Notes: generated by a model not told the origin, from the sequence alone. A stretch of DNA of 64,000 nucleotides from Clostridium beijerinckii (GCF_018223745.1 NZ_CP073653.1:3066001-3130000); one strand, 5' to 3'. Positions 7,415 to 16,476 are shown, numbered from the stretch's first letter. Numbers and translations: made by a program.

Positions 7415-9559
7415 TTATCTAGATAAATTAAATATTCTCAAAACCTCTTCTACAGAATTAGTTCTATTCATTTCATCTATAAAATCATCTTGTTCTATTA
7501 TTTTCATTAATTCCTTCAAAGCCTTCATGTGACTTTTATTATCTATTACTGACATAGTTATTATTACCTTTACCGGATCATTTTCAAGGTTTCCAAATTT
7601 AATTGGATATTTTAATGTCATAATACTAAAGCCAATTTTATATACTCCATCTTCTGGCCTTGCATGAGGCATTGCTATTCCTGGTAAAATAACTATATAC
7701 GAGCCCAATTTTTCAACATTATTTATCATTGCATCAATATAAGAGTCATTTATGCAACTGTTTCTTTTAAGGATTTGTCCACCTTTTACTATTGCTTCTT
7801 TCCAGTTTTCTGCTTCTTCATTTAGTTTAATGTATTTATCATTTATTATTTCACTCAATGAAGGCTGGATTATTTCTTTGTATGAACTTAAGCATGTCAC
7901 TATTTCTTTTTCTAAATTTGAGTAGTTATTTATTATGCAGTTCTTATCAACTATATTTAGTATATTTTTTATGACACTTCTTTTGGCTTCCAAATTCATA
8001 TTATAATATTCATCATCTTCATTAAAACATTTAGAAAAACTTTTTTCACTTTCAAACTCTTTCTTATTTTCAATATCATCAAGTGCTTGCGAATATTTTG
8101 AAAAGAATAGGCTTAACTCACTTATATTTTTTTCTGTCAAAAATGGACTTACTAAAATACATCTTATACCTATTATACTAATTGGGATTGTTGTTATAAT
8201 TAAATCTATAGGTTCTCTTTTTGCTATCCTTTCAATATCGTGGCTTGAAACTGTATCTATTATGTTTATGTCAAATATTGATTTAAGCTTTGTTGATACA
8301 AATTTTGATGTACCAGCTCCAGTAGCACATACCACTAAAACTCTAGGCTTTATCTTGTTTAAATTCTTTATCCTCTCTAAAGATGCCATAAAGTGCAAAG
8401 TTATATAGCCAATTTCTTCTTTGCTTATTTCTGCATTCAAATCCTTTTCCAAAAATATCAGGCTTTCTTCTACTAAAGTAAAAACTTCCTTATATTTATA
8501 TATAATTTCATCAAGAAGAGGATTATTTATACTGACTCCATGTTTTAATCTATAAACCATTGGCCTTATATGCTGAATTAATCCTTCTAAAAGATGCTCA
8601 TCCGCTTCAAAATTATACTTTGTTCTTTTTCCAAATTCACTTATCAATGTAGCGGAAATAAGCTGTATATATACTAGATCATCATTTTTTTCTTCTTTTA
8701 ACATTACGTTACTTCCAAGAAGATGTATTGTCATATACCCAATTTCACTTTTAGGTATTTTTATATCATATCTATCCTCCAGCATTTTTGCCATTGCAGA
8801 AGCTATAGAAAATTCACAAGTTTTACTTAAATTTTTAAGCTCATTATCATCCATCACAATATCTTTAGCAAGTTCAATCCTCTTTATGGCAATTGCAATA
8901 TGAATTAATAAATTGTTAAATGAATAATCAGATAATGTACTTTCTAATTGATCTTCTGCAGTCTTTATTACATTACCAATAAATTCTATATCCATATCCT
9001 TAAATAACTTTTTAAAATTAACACCAATCAAATCTGAGTCAGCTACATTTTCAAGCATAAGATTCGAAACAACTTTTCTAAGATCTTTCTCATCTCCAAT
9101 AGCTTTTATTCCTTTGGATTTTTCACTTTGAAGCTTTATATTATTACCTTCAAGTAATTTTCTTACTTCTTTAAGGTCATTATTAATAGTTCCCCTGCTG
9201 ACGAACATATTTTCAGCCAGGCTGTTTATTGTTAGATAGCTATTTTTTTCTAATAACTTATAGATTATATAAATTATTCTTTCCTTTTGAGACATAACAT
9301 AATCATAGCTGTTTATGGATTCCATTAAGTTTAAAAGTCTCTTATTCTCATCTTGCCTTAAATCTATTGATATTCCCTCATTAGGTTTCCTAACTAATGG
9401 GTTTAAATTTATTTCTTTTAAATATTCATCTATTCTATCTAAATCATATCTTATACTTCTAGAACTTATTTTAAACTTAAGAGCAATATCCTTTATAGTT
9501 ATAGGTACACTGCTGTTTGCTATGATTTTTAGTATATCTGAACACCTGCTATTTAGCAT
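7415..9559 (-). CDS. PRD-containing PTS regulator (MtlR/LicR-type activator) with EIIB-like and EIIA domains
   Basis: I use the ATG at 9559, three codons inside the longest frame, because AGGTG lies 6 nt before it. The ~714-aa protein reads in order: an HTH domain (residues about 5-65, S-S-R-S-I-R-Y-D-L-D-R-I), a second winged helix (about 85-140), two PRDs with paired histidines (LLIHIAIAIKRI and IGYMTIHLLG; then QHIRPMVYRL and IGYITLHFMAS), an EIIB-like domain with V-V-C-A-T-G-A-G-T-S, and a C-terminal EIIA domain with active-site His in GIAMPHARPEDG. The HTH at the N-terminus marks it as a DNA-binding activator rather than an RNA-binding BglG antiterminator. Phosphorylation by HPr and the neighbouring EII proteins would set activity. 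It follows the EIIC gene after a 220-bp gap containing a hairpin, and probably controls this PTS operon. Confidence 0.87.
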   Translation of the reverse strand: MLNSRCSDILKIIANSSVPITIKDIALKFKISSRSIRYDLDRIDEYLKEINLNPLVRKPNEGISIDLRQDENKRLLNLMESINSYDYVMSQKERIIYIIYKLLEKNSYLTINSLAENMFVSRGTINNDLKEVRKLLEGNNIKLQSEKSKGIKAIGDEKDLRKVVSNLMLENVADSDLIGVNFKKLFKDMDIEFIGNVIKTAEDQLESTLSDYSFNNLLIHIAIAIKRIELAKDIVMDDNELKNLSKTCEFSIASAMAKMLEDRYDIKIPKSEIGYMTIHLLGSNVMLKEEKNDDLVYIQLISATLISEFGKRTKYNFEADEHLLEGLIQHIRPMVYRLKHGVSINNPLLDEIIYKYKEVFTLVEESLIFLEKDLNAEISKEEIGYITLHFMASLERIKNLNKIKPRVLVVCATGAGTSKFVSTKLKSIFDINIIDTVSSHDIERIAKREPIDLIITTIPISIIGIRCILVSPFLTEKNISELSLFFSKYSQALDDIENKKEFESEKSFSKCFNEDDEYYNMNLEAKRSVIKNILNIVDKNCIINNYSNLEKEIVTCLSSYKEIIQPSLSEIINDKYIKLNEEAENWKEAIVKGGQILKRNSCINDSYIDAMINNVEKLGSYIVILPGIAMPHARPEDGVYKIGFSIMTLKYPIKFGNLENDPVKVIITMSVIDNKSHMKALKELMKIIEQDDFIDEMNRTNSVEEVLRIFNLSR

Positions 9560-9686
9560 ATTATACACCTGCTTTTAATAATATCACTCACTTTTTAAGG
9601 CATATGAAAGAAAATAACAACCTTAGATATAACATTGACTTGCTATTCTTTTGATAATGCCATAAATATTCATTAATTTAAGCAAA

Positions 9687-9717
9687 TGAGTTGAAAGCTT
9701 AATTTACTTTCAACTCA
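9687..9717 (-). terminator. Hairpin between EIIC and the PRD regulator
   Basis: There is a perfect 11-bp stem TGAGTTGAAAG / CTTTCAACTCA with a 9-nt loop. No long T run follows on either strand, so it may be a weak terminator or an RNA-processing/attenuation hairpin that lowers regulator expression relative to the PTS genes. Confidence 0.5.
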
Positions 9718-9787
9718 CTATATTATTTATATTGAAGAGAAGGGATATTATGTCATCAAGATAAATTCCTTTAATTTATTAGAAGTA

Positions 9788-11146
9788 TCAATCTAGATTA
9801 TTAATTGCTTTTGATTTAGTTTTTATGAAATTAGGAACAATTAAAACTACTAGTAATATAACAACAATAGCTATAATACCAAATTTTCCCACTAATTCTG
9901 ATGCTTTACCAAGTATAATACCTAAAACTCCAAAATCAAAATCACCAAAAGTTGTGTTTTGGAATCCTAATGAACCAAGTACAGGTAAAAGTAATGCTGG
10001 TGCAAAAGTAATCAAAAGCCCGTTTACAAATGAACCTACTATAGCGCCTTTACGACCACCAGTTGCATTACCAAATATTCCAGCAGTTGCTCCACAGAAA
10101 AAGTGAGGTACTAGTCCTGGAATTATCAATACTCCTCCGGCAAATCCTAAAAGAATCATGCCAATAACACCACCAATGAAAGAAGATACAAATCCTATAA
10201 CAACAGCTGTAGGTGCATAAGTAAAGAACACTGCACAGTCAACAGCTGGAACAGCATCAGGGATAATTCTAGTTGCAATACCTTGGAATGCTGGAATAAG
10301 ATCACCAAGAATCATTCTAACACCACTGTAAACAATTGTTACTCCAACTGCAAATTTTAATCCTGCCATAAGCGCAAATAATATAGGTGAAGTACCATCT
10401 GAAATAGTTGCTACAAAAGTTGGACCTGCCGCTATTGCTGCAATTAAATAAAATATCATCATTGTTAATGCAGTAGAAATGGTTGTATCTCTTAAAAATC
10501 CCCATTTCTCTGGTATTTCAATTTTCTCAGTACTTTCTTCTGGTTTTCCTACCTTAGATCCTACCCATGCTGAAATATAGTACGCTAAACTACCAAAGTG
10601 ACCTAGTGCGATATCGTCGCCATCAGTTACTTTTCTAGTAAATCTTTGCCCTATCGCAGGAGATATTGAACTCCATGCTCCAAGTAAGAATCCACCAAAT
10701 AATATTAATTCTGTTCCACTCATACCTGTTGTTCCAAGAACTGCTGATAAAAGGCAAGCCATAAAAAAACTATGATGGCCTGTTAAAAATACGTATTTAA
10801 ATTTTGTAAATCTTGCTATCAATAAATTAATTAAAAGTCCTACAATTAAAATTGTCATTGTCTCTACGCCTAATACTTTTTGGGCAACAGAAACAATAGC
10901 TTCATTATTTGGAACAACTCCATTTATATGAAATCCCTCTTGTATCATTTTTCCAAGAGGATCTAGGTTAGAGGTGATAAAATCTGCTCCAGCACCAAGC
11001 ATCAAGTAACCAAGTATAGGTTTTAAAGTTCCTGTCATAATTTTATGACCAGGTTTCTTAAGTGCAATAAGTCCAACGAATGACATAATTCCCATTAATA
11101 AAGCCGGCTGTTTCAATACGTCTCTAAAAAACTCAAGAACTGACAT
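9788..11146 (-). CDS. PTS EIIC component, ascorbate (UlaA/SgaT) family
   Basis: The 452-aa integral membrane protein has about ten hydrophobic helices and the UlaA-family segments LTGHHSFFMACLLSAVLG, GQRFTRKVTDGDDIALGHFG and GMILLGFAGGVLIIPG. It forms the membrane channel that takes up and phosphorylates the sugar or sugar acid using EIIA and EIIB encoded just upstream. The ribosome site GGGGG precedes the ATG by 7 nt; the gene follows EIIB by 11 nt. L-ascorbate is the best-known substrate of the family, but the ula enzymes (lactonase, decarboxylase, epimerases) are absent here and a transaldolase is present instead, so the substrate may be another sugar or polyol. Confidence 0.87.
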   Translation of the reverse strand: MSVLEFFRDVLKQPALLMGIMSFVGLIALKKPGHKIMTGTLKPILGYLMLGAGADFITSNLDPLGKMIQEGFHINGVVPNNEAIVSVAQKVLGVETMTILIVGLLINLLIARFTKFKYVFLTGHHSFFMACLLSAVLGTTGMSGTELILFGGFLLGAWSSISPAIGQRFTRKVTDGDDIALGHFGSLAYYISAWVGSKVGKPEESTEKIEIPEKWGFLRDTTISTALTMMIFYLIAAIAAGPTFVATISDGTSPILFALMAGLKFAVGVTIVYSGVRMILGDLIPAFQGIATRIIPDAVPAVDCAVFFTYAPTAVVIGFVSSFIGGVIGMILLGFAGGVLIIPGLVPHFFCGATAGIFGNATGGRKGAIVGSFVNGLLITFAPALLLPVLGSLGFQNTTFGDFDFGVLGIILGKASELVGKFGIIAIVVILLVVLIVPNFIKTKSKAINNLD

Positions 11147-11157
11147 ATACTTACCCC

Positions 11158-11442
11158 CTATTTATTTAATTCCATATACTTCTTTCTAATAATTTCCAAA
11201 ACATCCTCTGTTATCTTCTTTTTATTTATATAACTTCTCACTACTGCAACATCTCTATTATCAAACTGCTGAGCAAGTTCCTTGACAGTAATTATCAAAT
11301 CTGCCTTCTTCCCTTGTGCTGAATTAAAATCAGTTGATTCAACATTAGCTTTTATATTGTTTTCCCTGCATATTTCCTCAATCTTCATAGCTAACATTAA
11401 ACTGCTTCCAATTCCATTGCCACAAACCGTTAATATTTCCAT
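11158..11442 (-). CDS. PTS EIIB component, ascorbate/lactose-type fold
   Basis: The 94-aa cytoplasmic phosphotransfer protein has the P-loop VCGNGIGSSLMLAMKIEE near the N-terminus; Cys7 is the expected phosphorylated residue. The length is typical of UlaB (about 100 aa). It sits between EIIA and EIIC, takes phosphate from EIIA-His and passes it to the sugar bound in EIIC. It is part of the same transcription unit as its neighbours. Confidence 0.87.
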   Translation of the reverse strand: MEILTVCGNGIGSSLMLAMKIEEICRENNIKANVESTDFNSAQGKKADLIITVKELAQQFDNRDVAVVRSYINKKKITEDVLEIIRKKYMELNK

Positions 11443-11487
11443 TTTTCTATCTCCTTTATAATATTACTAAAAGTCATTTAAGCTAAT

Positions 11488-11937
11488 TTAAAAGCTTTTT
11501 GAATTAATATAGCTAAGAACATCTTCTTTTGAAGATGAATTTCTTACAATGCTTAAAAATTCATTATCCTCAATAAGTGTCATAAGTTCGGCCAAGGCTT
11601 TCAAATGTGAAGTCTTATCTATCGCACATATAAAAATCAATATATCAACAGGATCATATTCTTCATTACCGAATTCTATAGGCTTCTTAAGTTTTATAAG
11701 CCCCATACCAATTTTCTTGACTCCATCCTCTGGTCTTGCATGCGGCATAGCTATTCCATTTTCAATAACAATGTATTGTCCCATATTTTTTACTGTATTT
11801 ATCATTGCATCAGTATATTTTGCTTCAGTATTTCCATTCTTAACAAATAGACTTCCACAAAATCTTATAGCATCTATCCAATCATTTACTTCAACATTTA
11901 ATTCAATTGTTTCTTTATTAAATAACTTTTCAATCAT
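11488..11937 (-). CDS. PTS EIIA component (mannitol/fructose/ascorbate class)
   Basis: The 149-aa protein is a stand-alone PTS EIIA type-2 domain. The phosphorylated His lies in GIAMPHARPEDGVKKIG (around residue 68). It accepts phosphate from HPr and donates it to EIIB. It is visibly a paralogue of the EIIA domain at the end of the PRD regulator: both share DAMIN, the GIAMPHARPEDGV block and SHxKAL-ELM. It starts 22 nt after the transaldolase gene. Confidence 0.87.
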   Translation of the reverse strand: MIEKLFNKETIELNVEVNDWIDAIRFCGSLFVKNGNTEAKYTDAMINTVKNMGQYIVIENGIAMPHARPEDGVKKIGMGLIKLKKPIEFGNEEYDPVDILIFICAIDKTSHLKALAELMTLIEDNEFLSIVRNSSSKEDVLSYINSKSF

Positions 11938-11959
11938 AGCCTTGCCACCTTCCTTAATG

Positions 11960-12676
11960 CTACAAAATAGAAAATCCTAAACTTGATGCATCCTTATAAA
12001 AACTTCGTACAGTTTCCAAAGAATATTCGTATAAATCTTTTCCCATAGTAGGGAGTTTCTTTAATATATCATTAGTTACAGTAATTATTTCACAACCACA
12101 TTCATCTGCTTCAACAATATTGTATAATTCCCTACAGCTTGCCCATAAAAGCTCTACACCTTTATTTGCTTTACATAGCTTGCTGCTAGTCATCATAATC
12201 TTCATTGGATTAGTTCCAGCATCTGCTATTCTTCCGGCAAATACGGACACAATACTCTTAACTTCTGGATTTAACGCAGTTACCACATCTTTAACCTGAT
12301 CCAAAGTGAAAATTGCAGTAACATTAAGATGGTATCCTTTTTCCGATAACTTTTTAATTAGCGGAATTGAAGATTCTCCCTTAGTGTTCATGATAGGTAT
12401 CTTTACATAAACGTTTTCACCTAGTTCAGATAAAACGTCTGATTCCCTTTCCATAGTCTCGAAATCATCTGAGAAAACTTCGAAAGATACTGGTAAATCT
12501 TTAATTTCTTCTAAAACATTTTTGGCAAATTTCTTATAATCATCAATTCCTGCCTTTTTCATAAGCGAGGGATTTGTAGTAAAGCCTTTAACAATACCTC
12601 CCTTATAAACCTCCAACATTTCATTTAAATTTGCCCCATCTGCAAATATTTTAATATTTAAATCCCTAAAATCCAT
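11960..12676 (-). CDS. Transaldolase / fructose-6-phosphate aldolase family enzyme
   Basis: The 238-aa (beta/alpha)8 class I aldolase has the family start KIFADGANLNEM and GFTTNPSLM, the Schiff-base Lys in NVYVKIPIMNTKGE (about residue 90) and the late strand SVFAGRIADAGTNP. It is slightly longer than TalC/FSA (about 215-220 aa). It would transfer or release a dihydroxyacetone unit from a ketose phosphate. As first gene of the PTS operon it presumably acts on the phosphorylated product of the transporter or links it to the pentose phosphate pathway. The ribosome site is GGAGGAGAT. Transaldolase and aldolase activities cannot be separated from sequence alone. Confidence 0.82.
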   Translation of the reverse strand: MDFRDLNIKIFADGANLNEMLEVYKGGIVKGFTTNPSLMKKAGIDDYKKFAKNVLEEIKDLPVSFEVFSDDFETMERESDVLSELGENVYVKIPIMNTKGESSIPLIKKLSEKGYHLNVTAIFTLDQVKDVVTALNPEVKSIVSVFAGRIADAGTNPMKIMMTSSKLCKANKGVELLWASCRELYNIVEADECGCEIITVTNDILKKLPTMGKDLYEYSLETVRSFYKDASSLGFSIL

Positions 12677-12717
12677 TTATCTCCTCCATCAAATTACTTG
12701 TTTTACTTTATAACCCA

Positions 12718-12746
12718 ATTATATATTCCAAGTAACCACCAGTAAA
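12718..12746 (-). promoter_or_regulatory. Predicted promoter of the transaldolase-PTS operon
   Basis: On the minus strand there is a -35 TTTACT (12741-12746), a 17-nt spacer and a -10 TATAAT (12718-12723), about 42 nt before the transaldolase ATG. Confidence 0.65.
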
Positions 12747-12825
12747 GCTCAATATATTTCATTTCGATTGTGGCAATTTTGTAGTTTTTAATAATCTATT
12801 TTTATAAGCTTGTCTCATTTGGTAA

Positions 12826-12847
12826 TGATATAATAATTATTATATCA
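12826..12847. promoter_or_regulatory. Perfect 22-bp palindrome in the divergent intergenic region
   Basis: TGATATAATAA is followed directly by its reverse complement. It lies between the PTS operon (leftward) and the GNAT gene (rightward). It could be an operator, or just promoter-like AT-rich sequence (it contains TATAAT on both strands). Confidence 0.4.
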
Positions 12848-12930
12848 AGCTATAATCTAATGGATAATATGATTTTTCAAAATTTATATAATGAAGTAAA
12901 TTAAAAACTATATAGAAAAGAGGAATATAT

Positions 12931-13419
12931 TTGGAAGTAGTAAATGCAACCCACAAAAGTATCGATATTTTTTCAAAGGTTTTAAATGACTCTGCCACAT
13001 GGCTTAATTCTATTAATCAGCCAATGTGGAAGTATGAAGATATAACAAGTGAGGAATTGCTAAAGAAATATAGTATTGAGGATATGAAATTATGCTACGA
13101 GAAAGGAAACTTAATCGGAGTATATATTTTGCAATGGTATGATCCTCTATTTTGGGCAAACTTACAGAAGAATGAATCTGGAATAATGCACAAGTTAGCT
13201 GTTTGTAGAGAAAGTGTGAAAAAGGGATATGGACACAAACTGATACAATCTGTTGAATTAATTTGCAAAGAGCATAATGTAAAATGGTTAAGGTTGAATT
13301 GTGGTACATTTAGAGATAGGCTGAGAAACTTTTACGAAAGCAATGGTTTTAAGATGGTAGACAGAGTATTTATTGATAATAGAGATCAAATTAGATATGA
13401 AAAATTTCTAAATCTATAA
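12931..13419 (+). CDS. GNAT-family N-acetyltransferase
   Basis: The 162-aa protein starts at TTG 12931 with AGAGGA about 7 nt upstream; no better ATG exists before the conserved region. The acetyl-CoA-binding motif A is visible as L-A-V-C-R-E-S-V-K-K-G-Y-G-H-K-L (around residues 89-104), followed by the GNAT motif B segment NFYESNGFKMVDRV near the C-terminus. It transfers an acetyl group from acetyl-CoA to an unidentified amine. It is monocistronic, divergent from the PTS operon. Confidence 0.8.
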   Translation: MEVVNATHKSIDIFSKVLNDSATWLNSINQPMWKYEDITSEELLKKYSIEDMKLCYEKGNLIGVYILQWYDPLFWANLQKNESGIMHKLAVCRESVKKGYGHKLIQSVELICKEHNVKWLRLNCGTFRDRLRNFYESNGFKMVDRVFIDNRDQIRYEKFLNL

Positions 13420-13560
13420 AAAATAAGAATATGCTTAAATATCCTTATCTATAATTAAATGACTCTAAATTTAGATAAACATTATATATTTATCTATGAA
13501 AATACTTGAATATTTATAATTATGTTGTGTATAACTATTGTACTATAGGGAGGTGACGCA

Positions 13561-13890
13561 ATGACATATATTTCAATTGATTTATTAATTGCAGCTGCAT
13601 TTGTAATTATGAGTGTATTATTTATAAAATCCAATGGGAAATGTTGTTATTTTATTTCAGGATATAACCTTGCATCTCCAGAAGAAAGAAAAAACTATGA
13701 CGAAGTAAAGATCTGTAACTACTTTGGAAAAACAATTTTCATATGGTCAATTTTCTTTATCATAAGAGCTCTTGTGGATTACTTCTATCATGGAACTGAA
13801 ATGAAACTTGCATTCTTACTTTTAATAATTGCCCTAGTATATCACATTTATATACGCTATAAGAAATTTGATGAAAAATTTAAGATATAA
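13561..13890 (+). CDS. DUF3784-type small membrane protein
   Basis: The 109-aa protein has three hydrophobic segments (residues about 5-22, 56-74, 82-97). The cytoplasmic loop between the first two has the DUF3784 pattern I-S-G-Y-N-L-A-S-P-E-E-R-K-N-Y-D and later C-N-Y-F-G-K. Function unknown. The ribosome site GGGAGGTGA sits 5 nt before the ATG. It is probably monocistronic, with a terminator at 13941-13974. Confidence 0.78.
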   Translation: MTYISIDLLIAAAFVIMSVLFIKSNGKCCYFISGYNLASPEERKNYDEVKICNYFGKTIFIWSIFFIIRALVDYFYHGTEMKLAFLLLIIALVYHIYIRYKKFDEKFKI

Positions 13891-13940
13891 AATATTCTAT
13901 ATGGATACTTAATTTAGACCTGAATCTATGCATATAGATC

Positions 13941-13974
13941 ACCGAAACAATGATTATGATGTTGTTCCGGTTTC
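13941..13974 (+). terminator. Probable terminator after the DUF3784 gene
   Basis: ACCGAAACAA (13941-13950) pairs with TTGTTCCGGT (13962-13971) with one mismatch and is followed by TTTCT. It lies about 50 nt after the stop codon. Confidence 0.5.
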
Positions 13975-14092
13975 TAATGAAACATTTCACAAAAGCATAA
14001 TTCTTATTTCTAGTTTAGATATATTTCAGAGTATTAACTATATAGATAAACAAATTTACAAGTTTTCTAAGACTTTAAGTTCATATTTTCAC

Positions 14093-14284
14093 TAGAAATC
14101 ATAAATATATTTGTGGAGAAAACATTTGAAAATGAAGCTGTTAAAGGTTTTTAGCTGTAGGTTGTTCCATTTTAGCTTGTCAAACTGAAAGTTGGAGCAT
14201 GCTAAAGTGGATACAACCTGCTGCTTAGAACCTTCAGCGATATTTTCATAGTTTTTCGGAATCAAAATATTTATGATTTCGGTG
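14093..14284. mobile_element. Foldback (MITE-like) element, long copy
   Basis: An almost full-length imperfect inverted repeat of about 190 bp. From outside in: GAAATCATAAATAT (14095-14108) pairs with ATATTTATGATTTC (14267-14280); then GAAAAC / GTTTTTC, GAAAAT / ATTTTC, GCTG / CAGC; and in the core GTTGTTCCATTTTAGC (14161-14176) pairs with GCTAAAGTGGATACAACC (14201-14218) around a 24-nt loop. Compared with the short copy at 2605-2668, about 150 bp (14115-14266) is inserted, bordered by ATATTTGTG and ATATTTATG, which could be a 9-bp target duplication. It lies just after the stop of a minus-strand gene and could also act as an RNA terminator. It encodes no protein. Confidence 0.6.
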
Positions 14285-14294
14285 GTTTATAAAC

Positions 14295-14591
14295 TTAAAG
14301 CTTTTTCATCTTATCCTTAATCAAGCTAACATAACTTCCAAACACCGCAAGAATTTTCACCACTTCATCCAGATCAAAATTCAAAGAGTGTCTTTTCATT
14401 TTTAGAGCTTCCTCCAGCTTAAAAAGCATTGATGCTCCTTCCTTTAATCCAAACTTATCACAACTTACTGCGAGTCTATTAACTTCTCTTAAAGTGCCGT
14501 CTAAAGTTACACTTACTCCACTTAATAAAATTCCATCCAAAAGCATTTCTATGTCATCAACCATAATTTTCAAGTCTTGATTATTTTCCAT
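14295..14591 (-). CDS. Small helical protein of unknown function at the end of the yeh-like cluster
   Basis: I place the start at the ATG 14591 (MENNQDLKIM), which has AAAGGATG upstream; the open frame continues 32 codons further without a ribosome site. The 98-aa product is acidic in its first half, lacks Cys clusters or membrane segments, and looks all-helical with heptad-like hydrophobics (D-D-I-E-M-L-L-D-G-I-L-L; L-K-E-G-A-S-M-L-F-K-L-E-E-A-L). It is the last gene after the SWIM protein (118-nt gap, same strand), so it is probably part of that operon. I do not recognise a family. Confidence 0.6.
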   Translation of the reverse strand: MENNQDLKIMVDDIEMLLDGILLSGVSVTLDGTLREVNRLAVSCDKFGLKEGASMLFKLEEALKMKRHSLNFDLDEVVKILAVFGSYVSLIKDKMKKL

Positions 14592-14709
14592 AAAATCACA
14601 TCCTTTATGTAATTGAATTAAATAAACTACCGTATACATATTGATAGCTATAATATTACCTATCTTTTCTGTAAGATAAGAAGACAAGGCAAGCTAACTC
14701 AATTACTAT

Positions 14710-16476
14710 CTACATAGTCAAATTCACTAATGTACCATTTTTATAATAAGCTGTTATAGGGACTGCAGTAAATCCAGTTTCGTTAAGGTATACTTTAGTC
14801 AAGAGCATAAACGGATAGTTTTTCATTCTTTCCATTCTCTCCAGCTTTTCTATAAGACTTTTATTATTACTAGAATACTTAACCTTAATGGTTACACATT
14901 CTTCTTTTTCGTCATATAATGGCATTTTGAAGAGCTGCTGTATTTTATCAAAGCTGCTTTCTCCAAACTTCAATGGCTTTATAAGAAATAAATCATAATT
15001 TTCTTCTCTTTCATTAAAATATAATCCTGAGTTATTAGAAACTGCTGAAAATAAATCCTTCCAAGAATTAAAGGTCTTGTCCTTAAGATAAATACTTTGA
15101 ATATCTGTGGTACCTATAATTTCCCCTTTGCTATTTTCACTAGAAGATAACCTAAAATCTCCATTTATTTTTCCATTAATAAGCTTTACTCTAGCTTTAG
15201 AGAAACTTTCTATATCAGAAGCAACCCCCCAAGGACAGCTTTCTCTGCTATAGCTGTTTTTATTGTTGTAGGATGAATTTCTAGATATAGTGTAAGTAAA
15301 CCATTTGTTAAAGCCTTCTACTGTAAAATAAAATGTAGTTCCTTCATAGCCTGACTCTGTTATCCACTTGCTAGCTCCTACTGCTGCAAGTTCTATAGGA
15401 GGAATTTCATAATAAGAACTTTTATGCTCTCCCATTAATTCTCCTAAAGTTTTTTCGTCGCTGTAATTTTCCATAGCCATAGTTAATATATAAATACTTT
15501 GTAACAAATACCTAAAACTTTCTACAGAAAAAGAAGCATTTTTATTAATATATAATCTAAGTTTTCCTTGAAGTGCTTTTATCTTCTTCTCAATACTTGG
15601 AATATCGCTATTATGACAAATAATTGATACTTGTTCCAACTTATCTAAAAAGCTTTCAGGAATTCTTGCAAGACCTGTAAAATATATTTCCTCTAGAGTT
15701 TTTCTAACTTCTTTTATACAGCTTTCTAAAGTTTCCTTACTTACAATTTTATCCTTAGCAATTAAATAAATAACTTCTTCTTTCTTTAACGTACCTTTGT
15801 AAAGACCATAGTGAATTACTGACTCTGCCTTATGTCTACAAAGCGCTTTACTCTTGCAGCTGCACAAAGCATTATTAACTATACTGCTATCCTTTATGGA
15901 TATATCTTTCTTTTTTTCGCCATTCACAGAAATAAACTTTATAGTTTCTTCTCCTGCAAATTCCACCTGAAGAAGGGCATCTTCTTTTATATCTGCTCTT
16001 AATCCAAACTCCATTCTCTTAACAATATTTCCAAATTCTCTGTCACCCAAAGCAGTTTTTATACTCTTTAAGTTTATATTTAAAAGTTCTGAATAATCTG
16101 GACTAAATTCTTCATGTTGTTTTGATATTTCCATTTCTTCACTAGAATCCCCATTTAAAGAAGAGGACTCTCCAAAGATTTCTTCTATATGATTTTTTAT
16201 ATATAAATAACTCATTACAGCATGCTTACAAATACTCCTTGATGGACAGCTGCACTTAAAGGCTTGGATATATTCATTTACGCTGCATGAATTTCCATCT
16301 GGCAGTTCACATTTTATAGATGCTTCTTCCACTGTAATTTTAACACCAGCACCAGAGCTTAAATCCTTTGAAGCTCTATTAAATATACCTTTATTAGTAA
16401 CTCCAATAAGATACTCATCATTAATAGAAAGAATATACGATTTTAACTTACTTAAGAAATTATCTTTGCTATCCAT
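14710..16476 (-). CDS. SWIM zinc-finger protein (YehQ-like)
   Basis: The 588-aa cytoplasmic protein has two SWIM-type CxCx(n)CxH zinc motifs: F-K-C-S-C-P-S-R-S-I-C-K-H near residues 74-86, and A-L-C-S-C-K-S-K-A-L-C-R-H near 203-215. SWIM fingers bind nucleic acid or proteins. The remainder has no recognised catalytic site. Its ATG lies 25 nt inside the end of the VWA gene (16452-16476 overlap), with GGAGGG 8 nt upstream, so the two are translationally coupled. The gene order SWIM-VWA-DUF5682-MoxR matches the E. coli yehQ-P-M-L group. Function of the group is not established. Confidence 0.8.
   Translation of the reverse strand: MDSKDNFLSKLKSYILSINDEYLIGVTNKGIFNRASKDLSSGAGVKITVEEASIKCELPDGNSCSVNEYIQAFKCSCPSRSICKHAVMSYLYIKNHIEEIFGESSSLNGDSSEEMEISKQHEEFSPDYSELLNINLKSIKTALGDREFGNIVKRMEFGLRADIKEDALLQVEFAGEETIKFISVNGEKKKDISIKDSSIVNNALCSCKSKALCRHKAESVIHYGLYKGTLKKEEVIYLIAKDKIVSKETLESCIKEVRKTLEEIYFTGLARIPESFLDKLEQVSIICHNSDIPSIEKKIKALQGKLRLYINKNASFSVESFRYLLQSIYILTMAMENYSDEKTLGELMGEHKSSYYEIPPIELAAVGASKWITESGYEGTTFYFTVEGFNKWFTYTISRNSSYNNKNSYSRESCPWGVASDIESFSKARVKLINGKINGDFRLSSSENSKGEIIGTTDIQSIYLKDKTFNSWKDLFSAVSNNSGLYFNEREENYDLFLIKPLKFGESSFDKIQQLFKMPLYDEKEECVTIKVKYSSNNKSLIEKLERMERMKNYPFMLLTKVYLNETGFTAVPITAYYKNGTLVNLTM

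Noticed and set aside
10317..10505. Minus-strand 62-codon frame inside the EIIC gene
   Set aside because: Out-of-frame shadow of the membrane protein, rich in Cys/Asn/Ser, no ribosome site.
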